The notes: generated by a model from the letters alone, not told the origin. Positions 1 to 9,036 are shown, numbered from the stretch's first letter. The stretch is DNA of 40,481 nucleotides from an uncultured Eubacteriales bacterium (GCA_900319695.1 ONPN01000031.1:1-40481); one strand, 5' to 3'. Made by a program: numbers and translations.

Positions 1-1
1 G

Positions 2-139
2 GTCGCGACCATCAGCAAGGAAGACGTCCGCAAGATCGCCGAGCAGAAAATGCCCGACCTCAACTGCACGGACATCGACTCCGCCATCAGCATGATCGCA
101 GGCACCTGCCGCTCCATGGGCGTCATCGTCGGCGACTGA
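2..139 (+). CDS. rplK: 50S ribosomal protein L11, C-terminal part (cut by window edge)
   Basis: Only the last 45 codons are present; the gene begins before the window. The readable peptide contains KMPDLN and ends with [13 protein letters not shown], which matches the C-terminal, 23S-rRNA-binding domain of L11 (the family's KMPDLNA...GTARSMG region). L11 forms the stalk base of the large subunit near the GTPase-associated centre. The stop codon is TGA at 137-139, and rplA follows 82 bp downstream, the usual rplK-rplA order. Identification is firm from the conserved tail even though most of the protein is missing. Confidence 0.93.
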   Translation, partial: VATISKEDVRKIAEQKMPDLNCTDIDSAISMIAGTCRSMGVIVGD

Positions 140-221
140 TCGAATACGTGGGAGGATGACCGCTTCCTCGGAAGCAGTAAGAAAAAATCCGACTCAACCA
201 CATTTTTAGGAGGAAAACAAA

Positions 222-855
222 TTGTTTAGAGGTAAAAATTATAAAGAGAGCGCAAAGCTCATTGATAAACAGAATCTGTATGACCCCATGGACGCGCTGA
301 ACCTGGTCTGCCAGGCCAGCAAGGCCAAGTTCGACGAGACCGTCGAGCTGCACCTCAAGCTCGGTGTTGACGGCCGTCACGCCGACCAGCAGGTCCGCGG
401 CGCCATCGGTGGACGAGGCCCTCGCGGCCGGCGCCGACTATGCCGGCGGCATGGAGTACGTTGAGAAGATCCAGAAGGAGAACTGGTTCGAGTTCGACAC
501 CGTTATCGCCAACCCCAAGATGATGGGCACTGTCGGCCGTCTCGGTAAGATCCTCGGCCCGAAGGGTCTCATGCCCTCCCCCAAGGCCGGCACCGTCACC
601 CCGAACGTCTCCCAGGCCGTCAAGGAAGCCAAGGCCGGTAAGGTTGAGTACCGTCTGGACAAGACCAACATCATCCACTGCCCCATCGGCAAGGTCAGCT
701 TCGGCGCTGAGAAGCTGTACGAGAACTACGCTGCGCTGGTTGCGGCCGTCATCAAGGCCAAGCCCGCCGCTGCGAAGGGCCAGTACATCCGCTCCTGCGT
801 CACCGCCTCCACCATGGGCCCCGGCGTCAAGATCAACGCCCAGAAGCAGCTGTAA
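222..855 (+). pseudogene. rplA: 50S ribosomal protein L1 gene with internal deletion/frameshift
   Basis: L1 binds 23S rRNA at the mobile L1 stalk and represses its own operon in many bacteria. Translation would start at TTG 222 behind AGGAGG at 208-213. The first frame gives a normal L1 N-terminus up to ...[12 protein letters not shown] (about base 407). The rest of L1, from [13 protein letters not shown] through GRILGPKG-like ([17 protein letters not shown]) to [12 protein letters not shown], is in the next frame from about base 409. The segment normally linking these parts (the VLPHGTGK...VFAKG stretch, roughly 20 residues) is missing. Total length is 634 nt against about 690 for an intact gene, consistent with loss of about 59-62 nt plus a frame change. 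Either the gene is truly broken or the assembly lost a short piece; the rest of the reading is well conserved, which favours a recent event or an error. Confidence 0.85.
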
Positions 856-867
856 TTGAACAGAATC

Positions 868-906
868 AAAAATCGCCCCGGATCGCAACGATCCGGGGCG
901 ATTTTT
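868..906. terminator. Bidirectional intrinsic terminator after rplA
   Basis: A perfect 18-bp stem (AAAAATCGCCCCGGATCG, 868-885) with a CAA loop pairs with 889-906 and ends in TTTTT on both strands. It closes the rplK-rplA unit, so rplJ-rplL do not follow here. It could also serve the convergent uraA transcript. Confidence 0.9.
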
Positions 907-931
907 GCCTTTCCTCTCTGGGGGTATCAGG

Positions 932-968
932 CCGCACCGTCACCGCCGATTACGGCGGCGACGGTGCG
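932..968. other. GC-rich hairpin downstream of uraA
   Basis: The arms CCGCACCGTC (932-941) and GACGGTGCGG (959-968) enclose a second stem CCGCCG-ATTA-CGGCGG. It lies 17 bp beyond the uraA stop codon. There is no U-tract on the - strand side, so it may protect the uraA mRNA 3' end rather than terminate transcription. Confidence 0.55.
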
Positions 969-984
969 GGTTTTCGATTGCAGA

Positions 985-2322
985 TTACACCTTGAAGTTG
1001 ACGGCGGTGTCGCCCTGGGCGTCGACGCCGAACTCGTAGTCCTTGCCGGGGAGGATCGCGTTGAGCAGGATGCCAACAATGGAGGCCACGGCGAGACCGG
1101 AGAGGGAGACGATGCCGATCTGGATGGAGCCCGCGTAGTTGATGCCGATGGCGAGCACCAGGATCAGGGCGGCGATGATGACGTTGCGGGTGTTGGTGAA
1201 GTCGACCTTGTTCTCCACGACGTTGCGCACGCCGACCGCGGAGATCATACCGTAGAGGATGAGGCTCACGCCGCCGATGGTCGCGCCGGGCATGGCGGAG
1301 ACGAGGGCCGCAAACTTCGGGCAGAAGGAGAAGATGATCGCGAAGACAGCGGCGAGGCGGATGACACGGGGGTCATAGACCTTGCTCAGGGCCAGAACAC
1401 CGGTGTTCTCACCGTAAGTGGTGTTTGCCGGGGCGCCGAAGAGGGCCGCAAGAGAGGTAGCCAGGCCGTCTCCCAGGAGGGTGCGGTGCAGACCGGGGTC
1501 GACGAGGTAGTTCTGCTCGCAGGTGGAGGAGATGGCGCAGACGTCGCCGATATGCTCGACCATTGTGGCGAGGGACAGGGGTACGATGGTGAGGATGGCG
1601 GAGGTCAGCAGCGCACCGTCGATCTTGCCGGAGCCCAGCAGGCCGAAGACCGTGCGGTTCCAGTAGATGGGCAGGCCAAACCACTTGGCGGAGGCCACGG
1701 CGGAGGCCACGTTCGCGCGGGCGGCGGGGTCGACGATCACGGCGAAGAGGTAGGACACCACGACGCCCAGCAGGATCGGGATGATCTTGATCATGCCCTT
1801 GCCGTACATGTTTGCGCCGATGACGACGACGATGGCGACGATGGCGATCAGCCAGTTGGAGGAGCAGTTGTTGATGGCGGAGGAGCTCAGGTTCAGGCCG
1901 ATGGCGATGATGATGGGGCCGGTGACAATGGGCGGGAAGAAGCGCATGACCTTCTTGATGCCGTAGACCTTGAACAACGCTGAGAGGATCGCGTACATGA
2001 TGCCGACGCAGGCCACGCCGAAGCAGGCGTAGACAAGCAGATCAGCCTCGCCGTTGGGGGCGATGGCAGCGTAGCCGGGGATGAAGGCGAAGGAGGAGCC
2101 CAGGAAGGCCGGGACCTTTTTCTTGGTCAGGAAGTGGAACAGGAGCGTGCCGAGACCCGCAAACAGCAGGGTCGTCGCAACGTCCAGACCGGTCAGGGCC
2201 GGAACCAGCACGGTCGCGCCGAACATGGCGAACATGTGCTGCAGTCCCAGGACGATCATCCTGGAGGTGCCGAGCGCCCGCGCGTCATACACGGGGCCGT
2301 CGATGGTTTTTTTGTTGTTCAT
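985..2322 (-). CDS. uraA: Uracil permease (NCS2 family)
   Basis: A 445-residue polytopic membrane protein that imports uracil, probably with protons. The N-terminal stretch QHMFAMFGATVLVPALTGLD and the following GSSFAFIPGY are hallmark sequences of the UraA/PyrP branch of the nucleobase-ascorbate transporter family. About 14 hydrophobic segments run through residues 30-430. The length is normal for the family. ATG 2322 is preceded by GAGGG at a suitable distance. pyrR lies upstream on the same strand, separated by a palindromic repeat. The pair forms a pyrimidine-salvage operon likely controlled by the PyrR attenuator at 3052-3153. A xanthine permease is less likely given the neighbour. Confidence 0.93.
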   Translation of the reverse strand: MNNKKTIDGPVYDARALGTSRMIVLGLQHMFAMFGATVLVPALTGLDVATTLLFAGLGTLLFHFLTKKKVPAFLGSSFAFIPGYAAIAPNGEADLLVYACFGVACVGIMYAILSALFKVYGIKKVMRFFPPIVTGPIIIAIGLNLSSSAINNCSSNWLIAIVAIVVVIGANMYGKGMIKIIPILLGVVVSYLFAVIVDPAARANVASAVASAKWFGLPIYWNRTVFGLLGSGKIDGALLTSAILTIVPLSLATMVEHIGDVCAISSTCEQNYLVDPGLHRTLLGDGLATSLAALFGAPANTTYGENTGVLALSKVYDPRVIRLAAVFAIIFSFCPKFAALVSAMPGATIGGVSLILYGMISAVGVRNVVENKVDFTNTRNVIIAALILVLAIGINYAGSIQIGIVSLSGLAVASIVGILLNAILPGKDYEFGVDAQGDTAVNFKV

Positions 2323-2390
2323 TCAATTTCCCTCTCTCTGTAGTTTTTTAATTGAAATCTATCGCAATCGGCGTATGCCGAAATGCAAAC

Positions 2391-2501
2391 GTGAGCGGAG
2401 TGTTAGAGCGGAGAGTGGAGTTTTGGTGTCGCTTTGCGGCGATTATAATCATCCCCCGAAGGGGATACATTAACTTCACTCTTCACTCTCCACTCTTCAC
2501 A
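2391..2501. repeat. Heptad-arm palindromic element, copy 1
   Basis: The left arm is purine-rich (GGAGAGTGGAGTT) and the right arm pyrimidine-rich (CTTCACTCTTCACTCTCC), built from 7-bp units. The core contains TCGCTTTGCGGCGA and CCCCGAAGGGG hairpins followed by ATTAACTTCACT. It occupies the pyrR-uraA gap and its right end abuts the pyrR stop codon at 2502-2504. Confidence 0.85.
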
Positions 2502-3050
<549 letters not shown>

Positions 3051-3051
3051 T

Positions 3052-3153
3052 CAGGAAAAAGAAAAATCTTGCCGATTACGGCAAGACAGCATAATGAGGC
3101 CGCGCAATAGCAGCCTGCGATATGACGATCTTGCCGGTCTCTCTGTACCGCGC
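3052..3153 (-). promoter_or_regulatory. PyrR-responsive attenuator in the pyrR leader
   Basis: On the - strand RNA, the terminator stem TCTTGCCG-TAAT-CGGCAAGA (3086-3067) is followed by TTTTTCTTTTT (3066-3056), ending about 18 nt before the pyrR start. Upstream, the RNA reads GGUACAGAGAGACC (3149-3136), resembling the PyrR-binding loop with its conserved CAGAGAGRY. It runs directly into a second CGGCAAGA (3136-3129), identical to the 3' arm of the terminator. The left terminator arm UCUUGCCG can therefore pair with either copy. The upstream pairing would be the antiterminator, and PyrR binding would block it. This is the known pyr attenuation logic; the pairing is visible in the sequence and the function is inferred. 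Confidence 0.83.
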
Positions 3154-3177
3154 TTAAAAATCCTTTGTTCGCCTGTG

Positions 3178-3206
3178 AGTATAACGGGGGAGGCGATAAA
3201 ATGCAA
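3178..3206 (-). promoter_or_regulatory. sigma-A promoter of pyrR-uraA
   Basis: On the - strand, TTGCAT (3206-3201), a 17-bp spacer, then TATACT (3183-3178). It would start transcription around 3171, giving a leader of about 130 nt that contains the whole attenuator. Confidence 0.8.
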
Positions 3207-3285
3207 GAGGGAAAATGTTTTTCGGAGGGACTATAGAATTTGCACAGAAGCGCAAGTCCGGATTTGTGCAGCATTTCCGTTTTTC

Positions 3286-3314
3286 TTGACGAGGGCCCGC
3301 CGCAGTGCTACCCT
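3286..3314 (+). promoter_or_regulatory. Possible promoter of the lipoprotein gene
   Basis: TTGACG (3286-3291), a 17-bp spacer and TACCCT (3309-3314) on the + strand. The -10 is weak. The leader to the start codon at 3493 would be about 170 nt and contains a chimeric repeat. Confidence 0.45.
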
Positions 3315-3389
3315 GTAAAAGAAGGGAACTATTGAGCCTGCCGCGCGTCATAAAGGATGAGAGGCCCGGAAGACGGTGCAGAACCCGAG

Positions 3390-3478
3390 CTTGCTCTCTC
3401 GGCTCCGGTGTGCGCACCGGCGACAGCTCCCCTCTTTTTCCCCGAAGCGGATACGACAACTCCACTCTCCACACTTTT
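3390..3478. repeat. Chimeric repeat: part of the 100-bp family joined to a half heptad-arm element
   Basis: Bases 3396-3436 contain CTCCGGTGTGCGCACCGG and GACAGCTCCCC, resembling the hairpin-rich family seen at 11638 and 12197. From 3441, CCCGAAGCGGATACGACAAC followed by TCCACTCTCCACAC matches the core end and right arm of the heptad-arm family, with no left arm. It lies directly before the lipoprotein ribosome-binding site. The 454-bp gap 3039-3492 otherwise holds only the pyrR leader and the two promoters. Confidence 0.65.
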
Positions 3479-3492
3479 TAAAGGAGCCCGCC

Positions 3493-4053
3493 ATGAAAAA
3501 AAGAATCGCCGCTATACTCGCGCTGTGCATGATATTCACTCTCGCGGCCTGCGGGAAGAAGGCCCCCGAACCCACACCCGCGCCGACGCCCGTACCGACC
3601 GCTGCTCCCGCGCCTACCCCCGCGCCCACGCCGGACCCGACGCCGGTGCAGACGCCGGAGCCCCTGCCCATTCAGCCCGATCTGCCCGCCGTACACGACG
3701 AGGCGCTCAACCAGATCTTTGAGGCTGTGCTGGGCGTGTACCCCGGCTCGGCAGGCTGTTCCCTGCGGGCGGCCCGGTGCGCGGCGTGGCTTCTGGACTG
3801 GGGCGCGGAGACGAAGCTCACGGACGACGACATCTACTCCGCCGTCGGCTGCTGGCTCGATGAGCAGGACGACGAGCGCCTGCACCTTTTCCTCGAGAGT
3901 ATCCTCTCGGTCTACGACCGCTGCTATGATCTCCGGGGCGAGCACGCGCAGGACCTCATGTCCGACGCCGGGGTCGAATCCAGCCTCTATCCCTGGAACG
4001 ACCGCGCCTTCCGCGCCGTGGAGATGGTCTGCTATGGCTGCGGACTGAGATAG
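3493..4053 (+). CDS. Small lipoprotein with Pro-Thr linker, function unknown
   Basis: 186 residues. The N-terminus is a type II signal peptide: KK-R charges, a hydrophobic stretch, then the lipobox LAAC with Cys19 or nearby, so the mature protein should be lipid-anchored outside the membrane. Residues about 22-60 form a low-complexity (P-T/A-P)n linker. The rest is an acidic, mostly helical domain with several cysteines (CSLRAARCAAW, CYGCGLR at the end) that I do not recognise. ATG 3493 is chosen because AGGAG sits 6 nt upstream and the signal peptide begins there, although the frame is open further upstream. It stands alone between pyrR (divergent) and a convergent foldase gene. Confidence 0.8.
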   Translation: MKKRIAAILALCMIFTLAACGKKAPEPTPAPTPVPTAAPAPTPAPTPDPTPVQTPEPLPIQPDLPAVHDEALNQIFEAVLGVYPGSAGCSLRAARCAAWLLDWGAETKLTDDDIYSAVGCWLDEQDDERLHLFLESILSVYDRCYDLRGEHAQDLMSDAGVESSLYPWNDRAFRAVEMVCYGCGLR

Positions 4054-4063
4054 TCCATATAAA

Positions 4064-4094
4064 GAAAGAACCGCCCGGCCCGGGCGGTTCTTTC
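4064..4094. terminator. Bidirectional terminator between lipoprotein and foldase genes
   Basis: A 14-bp stem GAAAGAACCGCCCG / CGGGCGGTTCTTTC with a GCC loop lies in the 54-bp gap between the convergent stop codons. There are short T-runs on both sides. Confidence 0.87.
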
Positions 4095-4107
4095 CTTCTA
4101 TGGGGAA

Positions 4108-5331
4108 TTACTCCACGATATACTTTGTCAGGTCCAGCTCCTCCAGGCCCTCAATATAAGTCGCCGGATGGGCTGCGAAGTAGGCGTCGAGCTGCTCGGT
4201 GATGCCCTCCTGGGCTACGCTGCGGCGGGCTTTCAGGGGTGTGCCGGTGGCGGTGGAGAGGAGGCTCTCGGCGCTCAGCGGCAGACGCATGATTACGTGC
4301 AGGCCGTAAGAGGTCTGGACGGGCTCGGACACCTCGTAATCGCCCATGGACTTGACCGCACTCTCAAACTCCTGGACCATGGTGCCGGGGGTAAAGGTGT
4401 AGCCGTCGGGGTAGATCTCCTTGCCGGTGTCCTCACAGTACTGCTCCTTGAGCTCGGCAAAGCGCTTGACGAGCTCCTCCGGATCCTCAATGGCGCGCAG
4501 CTCCTTGACGACGGCCTCGGCCTGCTCGCGCTTGGCGGCGATGGTCTCGGCGTCCAGTTCCTTGCCGGTCATGGGGTCGATGGTCATAAAGAGGATGTGC
4601 GCGGCGGAGAGATAGCCCTTGGCCTCCAGCGTGTCGATGACCTCCTCTTCCGTGAGCTTCTCGCCGCCCTCGCCGTAGAGCTCCTTGAAGAGCTCGGCAT
4701 AGAGCATGATCGTCTCGCTGTAGAAACGGTAATTGTCCACCGTCATGTGGCTGGTCTCCTCGAGCCTGGCGGCGAGGTCCTCAAGCGTCGCGTCCTCTCC
4801 GACGATATCGACGGCCAGATGCTCGGGCGAAATCTCCGCGAGGGTTTCCGCGTCAAGCTCCACGCCCTTCTCCTTCGCAAAGGCGCGGATGGAGAGGAAG
4901 CTCCCGATGGTGTCGTTGGTCTCGCTCAGAAGGCCTTCGGCGTAGGTCATGCCGCTGCCGTCTCCCATGGAGCCCTTCCAGTCGGCGGCTACACCGTAGT
5001 ATGCGCCCATCTGGCGGAAGTATTCCTCATACTGCATACCGTTGGTGCGGATCCAGTCGGCGTAGTCGCCCCAGTTCACGCTCTCGCCTTCAACGGTGAC
5101 AGCGGCCTCGTCGGCAGGGTGAAGGGCACGGATCGCCTCGTAGTCAAGGCTGTGAACCTCGGGCGGGGCCGGGGTCTCGGCGGGCGCGCTCTCTGCTGCG
5201 GGAGCGGCGACCGCATCGGCGTTGGACGCCTGAGCGCTCTGCACAGGCTTGGACGCTGGCTGCTGATTGAAGGTGATGACAGCGCCGAACAGGATCAGCA
5301 CGGCCACCAGGCCGAAGATGAGTTTTTTCAT
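4108..5331 (-). CDS. Secreted parvulin-type peptidyl-prolyl isomerase (PrsA/SurA-like)
   Basis: 407 residues. A hydrophobic N-terminal segment (residues 4-20, LIFGLVAVLILFGAVITF) is followed by an Ala/Pro-rich linker, a helical SurA-like N-terminal region and a C-terminal PpiC rotamase domain. The domain shows AAHILF (about 245-250) and YGLHVIMRL near residues 345-355. Such proteins help exported proteins fold outside the membrane. Unlike Bacillus PrsA there is no lipobox cysteine, so it is probably membrane-anchored by an uncleaved helix or secreted. ATG 5331 has AAGGAG about 8 nt upstream. It lies downstream of mfd on the same strand, an arrangement known in Clostridia. Confidence 0.88.
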   Translation of the reverse strand: MKKLIFGLVAVLILFGAVITFNQQPASKPVQSAQASNADAVAAPAAESAPAETPAPPEVHSLDYEAIRALHPADEAAVTVEGESVNWGDYADWIRTNGMQYEEYFRQMGAYYGVAADWKGSMGDGSGMTYAEGLLSETNDTIGSFLSIRAFAKEKGVELDAETLAEISPEHLAVDIVGEDATLEDLAARLEETSHMTVDNYRFYSETIMLYAELFKELYGEGGEKLTEEEVIDTLEAKGYLSAAHILFMTIDPMTGKELDAETIAAKREQAEAVVKELRAIEDPEELVKRFAELKEQYCEDTGKEIYPDGYTFTPGTMVQEFESAVKSMGDYEVSEPVQTSYGLHVIMRLPLSAESLLSTATGTPLKARRSVAQEGITEQLDAYFAAHPATYIEGLEELDLTKYIVE

Positions 5332-5408
5332 AAGTAAATCTCCTTGGGTTTGAAAATTTCAACAGCGCTATAATAGCACCAATTTATGAACGAAACAAGC
5401 TAAAACAG

Positions 5409-5538
5409 TGTTGAGTTTGGAGTGTGGAGTTGAAGAATCTCTTTTGGGACAATGATAGTCGTCGCGAAGCGACACCTTAACTTCACTCTTCACTCTTCAC
5501 TCTTCACTCTTCACTCTCCACTCTCCACTCTCCACTCT
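5409..5538. repeat. Heptad-arm palindromic element, copy 2 (longest right arm)
   Basis: The left arm is GAGTTTGGAGTGTGGAG and the core contains GTCGCGAAGCGAC and CCTTAA. The right arm (5481-5536) is an exact tandem array of eight heptads, five CTTCACT then three CTCCACT. The mfd stop codon (5539-5541) lies in what would be the ninth unit. Confidence 0.9.
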
Positions 5539-8500
5539 TTACGCGCTCCAGTCCCGTACAAAGCGCCGCGCCTCGTCGATGACGCGGGCTTTGTTCTGAA
5601 TCTTTACGCTGAGACAGGGCTTGGACCCGGCCTCCACGCGGAGGCGTCCCTTGTACTCCGGCTGCGCGTAGAGGGCGGAGACCTTCTCCATATCAAAGTC
5701 CGAGACGGTGTAGCGCAGACAGCCCGCCTTCTGGGAGATGTCGGTGATCCCGGCCTTACCCGCCTCGCCCCTGAGCAGAGCGACGTGGATGAGGGCGTTG
5801 ACTCCCGGCGGGGTGTCGCCGAAACGGTCGATGAGCTCGTCGGTCAGATCGTCCGCCTCCTCCTCGGTGCGGATAGCGGCGATGCGGCGGTAGATGTCCA
5901 TGCGCTGTTCGGCCGAGGCGATATAGCGCTCGGGGATGTTGGCGGCGACGGCGAGGTCGGCGGAGCAGTCCGCGCGCTGCGGGACCTCAATGCCCCGGGC
6001 CTCAAGCACTGCCTCGCTCAGGAGCTTCATGTACATATCATAGCCCACGTCCACCATGTGGCCGGACTGCTCCGCGCCGAGCAGGCTGCCCGCACCACGG
6101 ATCTCCAAATCGCGCATGGCGATCTTCATGCCGGAGCCGAAGGCTGCAAAGTCGCGGATGGCGTTGAGGCGCTTTTCGGCTACCTCGGTCAGTACCTTGT
6201 CGCGGCGGAAGGTGAGGTAGGCGCTGGCCCGTCTGGTCGAGCGGCCGACGCGGCCGCGGATCTGGTGCAGCTGGGCGAGGCCCAGCTTGTCGGCGTCCTC
6301 GATGATGAGTGTATTGACGTTCGGAATGTCTATGCCGGTTTCGATGATGGTGGTGCATACCAGAACCTGGGTCTGGCCCGTGACCACCGAGTCCATCACC
6401 TGGGCCAGCATGTTTTTGTCCATCTGCCCATGGGCCACAGCGACAGTGGCGTCCTCCAAGAGATCGCGCAGCTTGATCGCCGTGCGCTCGATGTCCTCGA
6501 TGCGGTTGTGCAGGTAGTAGACCTGGCCGCCGCGCTGGAGCTCGCGCCGTATCGCGTCCGCGATCACGCCCCAGTCGTGCTCAAGCACGAAGGTCTGGAC
6601 CGGCAGGCGGTCCTCCGGCGGCTCCTCGATGTTCGACATGTCGCGGATGCCGGACATGGCCATATTGAGCGTGCGGGGGATCGGCGTTGCGGTCAGGGTC
6701 AGCACGTCCACGCCCTTGGACAGCTCCTTGATGTGCTCCTTGTGCGTCACGCCGAAGCGCTGCTCCTCGTCCACGACCAGCAGACCGAGGTTTTTGAACT
6801 TTACGTCCTTGCCCAAAAGCCGGTGCGTACCGATCACAAGGTCGAGCTTGCCGGATTCGAGATCGCGCAGGGTCTTCGTCGTCTGCGCGCCCGCGCCGAG
6901 ACGGCTCAAAACCCCGATCTCCACCGGGAAGCCGAAGAATCTTTGCAGGGCGGTCTGGTAGTGCTGCTGGGCCAGGACCGTGGTGGGCACGAGAATTGCA
7001 GCCTGCTTGCCGTCCAGCACGCATTTCATAATGGCGCGCAGGGCGACCTCGGTCTTGCCGAAGCCCACGTCTCCGCACAGGAGACGGTCCATGGGCACGG
7101 AGGACTCCATGTCAGCCTTGATCTCGGCCACGCATCTCAGCTGATCGTCCGTCTCGGTATAGCCGAAGTTTTCCTCAAACTCCCGCTGCCACTCACTGTC
7201 AGGCGAGAAGGCATGGCCGGGCAGGCGCTGACGCTGGGCGTAGAGCTTGATCAGGCGCTCTGCCATGTCTTTGGCGGAGGCTTTCGCGCGGCTGCGGGTC
7301 TTGGCCCAGTCCGCGCCGCCCATCTTTGAAAGGCGCACGGGCTTTTCCTCGCCCGCGCCGGTGTACTTCGTCACCATGTCGAGCTGAGTCGCCGGGACAT
7401 AGAGCGTATCGCCGCCCGCGTAGTCGAGCTTGATATAGTCCTTGTCGAAGCCGTCCACCTGCATGCGCACGATGCCCGCGAACTTGCCGATGCCGTGATT
7501 TTCGTGCACCACGAAATCCCCCGGTGAGAGGTCGGCGCAGGAGTCGATGCGCGCTCTGTTGGGCGGCAGCTTCTTGGAGGCTTTCGCCTGCTTGCCCCGG
7601 GCGCGCACCAACTGCGAATCGGTCAGCACCGCGAGCTTGAGGCTCGGGTATTCGTAGCCCGCCGAGACCGCGCCCACGCCGATGCGGCACTGTCCGGGCC
7701 CGGGCAGCTTCTTGAGCGTCGGGTCGATCAGGGCGTCAACGCCTTTGTCTTTGAAGAAGTCCTGTAAGGTCCTGGCGCGCCTCTCGTCCCCGGCGAGGAC
7801 GACGACGCGGTAGCTCTGCTTGAGGTAGGCGGCCACATCCTCGCACGCCGCCTGGGCGGAGCCGCCGTAGCTCGGGAGCTGCTTGGCGGCAAGACTCGTG
7901 AGCGTGCGCGGCGGGACGGGAGAGCGGCCCACGGTAAAGGCGTCCGCCATGTAGAGGGGGAAGTCCGGCAGGGCCTTGAACAGCTTTTCAGCCGAGAGCC
8001 GAAAGCCCTCCGCCGTCATGGCGAGCATGGCGCGCTTCTGAAGCTCCGTCACATCCTCCGCAAGCTGCTTTTCAAAGGCCTTTCCCCGCTCGGAGCAGCG
8101 CCCCGGCTGGTCGAGGAAGACCAGCGCGTTTTCGGGGATGTAATCAAAACCGCTCGCCTCCGGGTAGAGGATGGGCAGATAGCGATCCGCGTCGGAGAGA
8201 ATGACGCCGTTGCCCAGTTTTTCCGCGTCGGCGCGCATGTTGGCCGCGAGCTGCTGGGCGTTTTCGCCGCGGCGGCGTTTGCTGTAAGTGTCAGCAAAGC
8301 GCGTGATCTCCCGCGCCACCGCGCCCGCGCCGCCGGTGGCGAGACTCGGCAGCGCCTCCACCGCCGGCAAGATGCGGCAGCGGTCGAGGCTGTCCCCGCG
8401 GCGCTGGCTCTGCACATCGAAGCGAGCCATGGAGTCGATGTCATCGCCCCAGTACTCCACGCGGACAGGCTCAAGCTCGCCGGGGGAGAAAAAGTCCAGG

Positions 8501-9036
8501 ATGCCGCCGCGCCGCGCATACTGGCCGGGGCCCTCCACCTGATCGCAGCGGACATATCCGCAGCGGATCAGGGCGTCCTCAACCTCCTCTGGCGGGTGGT
8601 TCCCGCCGTCGGTGATCTCATAGGCCGCGCGGAGCAGGAGCTCCGGCGGGAAGGTCCGCTGCATGAGGCCGGAGATCGACGCAACGGTGATCTCACTCTC
8701 GCCCTTTGCGAGCCTGTAGAGCGCCGCGATACGCTTCTGCTCGGCGGGGCGTGACACGGCCTCGGCGGGGTAGAAGACAAAGTCGCGCATACCGAGGACG
8801 GTGATCTCTCTGCCAAGCATGGCGGCGAGATCGCGTCCAAAGCTCTCCGCGGCGGTGTCGTCCGGGCAGATCACGAAGAGCGGGGTCTGTATCTGATTGT
8901 ACAGCGCCGCCGCGAGGTTTGCCCGGTGCACCGGCGAGAGGCCGGAAATGAGCGCGGGAAGACCTCCGCTCTCGACCAAAGAGGGGAGGGCGGCGGCTTC
9001 CTTGTGGGTGAGTATTTGATTGATGAGTTGTTCCAT
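5539..9036 (-). CDS. mfd: Transcription-repair coupling factor Mfd
   Basis: 1165 residues, the usual length. Mfd removes RNA polymerase stalled at DNA lesions and recruits UvrA. Visible in order: a UvrB-homology N-terminal module (residues about 20-290), an RNA-polymerase-interaction domain with GDFVVHENHGIGKF (near 510), and SF2 translocase motifs. These include Walker A CGDVGFGKTE (about 655), DEEQ box (about 757) and the motif with TATPIPRTLNMAMSGIRD. Helicase motif VI is QIRGRVGRS, followed by the C-terminal TRCF autoinhibitory domain. ATG 9036 has only a weak AAGG upstream. The C-terminal end lies against a heptad-arm repeat. Confidence 0.97.
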   Translation of the reverse strand: MEQLINQILTHKEAAALPSLVESGGLPALISGLSPVHRANLAAALYNQIQTPLFVICPDDTAAESFGRDLAAMLGREITVLGMRDFVFYPAEAVSRPAEQKRIAALYRLAKGESEITVASISGLMQRTFPPELLLRAAYEITDGGNHPPEEVEDALIRCGYVRCDQVEGPGQYARRGGILDFFSPGELEPVRVEYWGDDIDSMARFDVQSQRRGDSLDRCRILPAVEALPSLATGGAGAVAREITRFADTYSKRRRGENAQQLAANMRADAEKLGNGVILSDADRYLPILYPEASGFDYIPENALVFLDQPGRCSERGKAFEKQLAEDVTELQKRAMLAMTAEGFRLSAEKLFKALPDFPLYMADAFTVGRSPVPPRTLTSLAAKQLPSYGGSAQAACEDVAAYLKQSYRVVVLAGDERRARTLQDFFKDKGVDALIDPTLKKLPGPGQCRIGVGAVSAGYEYPSLKLAVLTDSQLVRARGKQAKASKKLPPNRARIDSCADLSPGDFVVHENHGIGKFAGIVRMQVDGFDKDYIKLDYAGGDTLYVPATQLDMVTKYTGAGEEKPVRLSKMGGADWAKTRSRAKASAKDMAERLIKLYAQRQRLPGHAFSPDSEWQREFEENFGYTETDDQLRCVAEIKADMESSVPMDRLLCGDVGFGKTEVALRAIMKCVLDGKQAAILVPTTVLAQQHYQTALQRFFGFPVEIGVLSRLGAGAQTTKTLRDLESGKLDLVIGTHRLLGKDVKFKNLGLLVVDEEQRFGVTHKEHIKELSKGVDVLTLTATPIPRTLNMAMSGIRDMSNIEEPPEDRLPVQTFVLEHDWGVIADAIRRELQRGGQVYYLHNRIEDIERTAIKLRDLLEDATVAVAHGQMDKNMLAQVMDSVVTGQTQVLVCTTIIETGIDIPNVNTLIIEDADKLGLAQLHQIRGRVGRSTRRASAYLTFRRDKVLTEVAEKRLNAIRDFAAFGSGMKIAMRDLEIRGAGSLLGAEQSGHMVDVGYDMYMKLLSEAVLEARGIEVPQRADCSADLAVAANIPERYIASAEQRMDIYRRIAAIRTEEEADDLTDELIDRFGDTPPGVNALIHVALLRGEAGKAGITDISQKAGCLRYTVSDFDMEKVSALYAQPEYKGRLRVEAGSKPCLSVKIQNKARVIDEARRFVRDWSA

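Noticed and set aside
856-1983. Long + strand open frame opposite uraA
   Set aside because: It is a mirror frame of a GC-rich gene on the - strand; the product is Asp/Gly-rich low complexity with no domain, and uraA on the other strand is clearly real.
5409-5538. CRISPR array
   Set aside because: The heptads are contiguous 7-bp units without unique spacers, and no cas genes are present.
5452-7329. 625-codon + strand frame opposite mfd
   Set aside because: It starts in a repeat, lacks a ribosome-binding site, and its protein resembles no family; mfd motifs occupy the other strand throughout.
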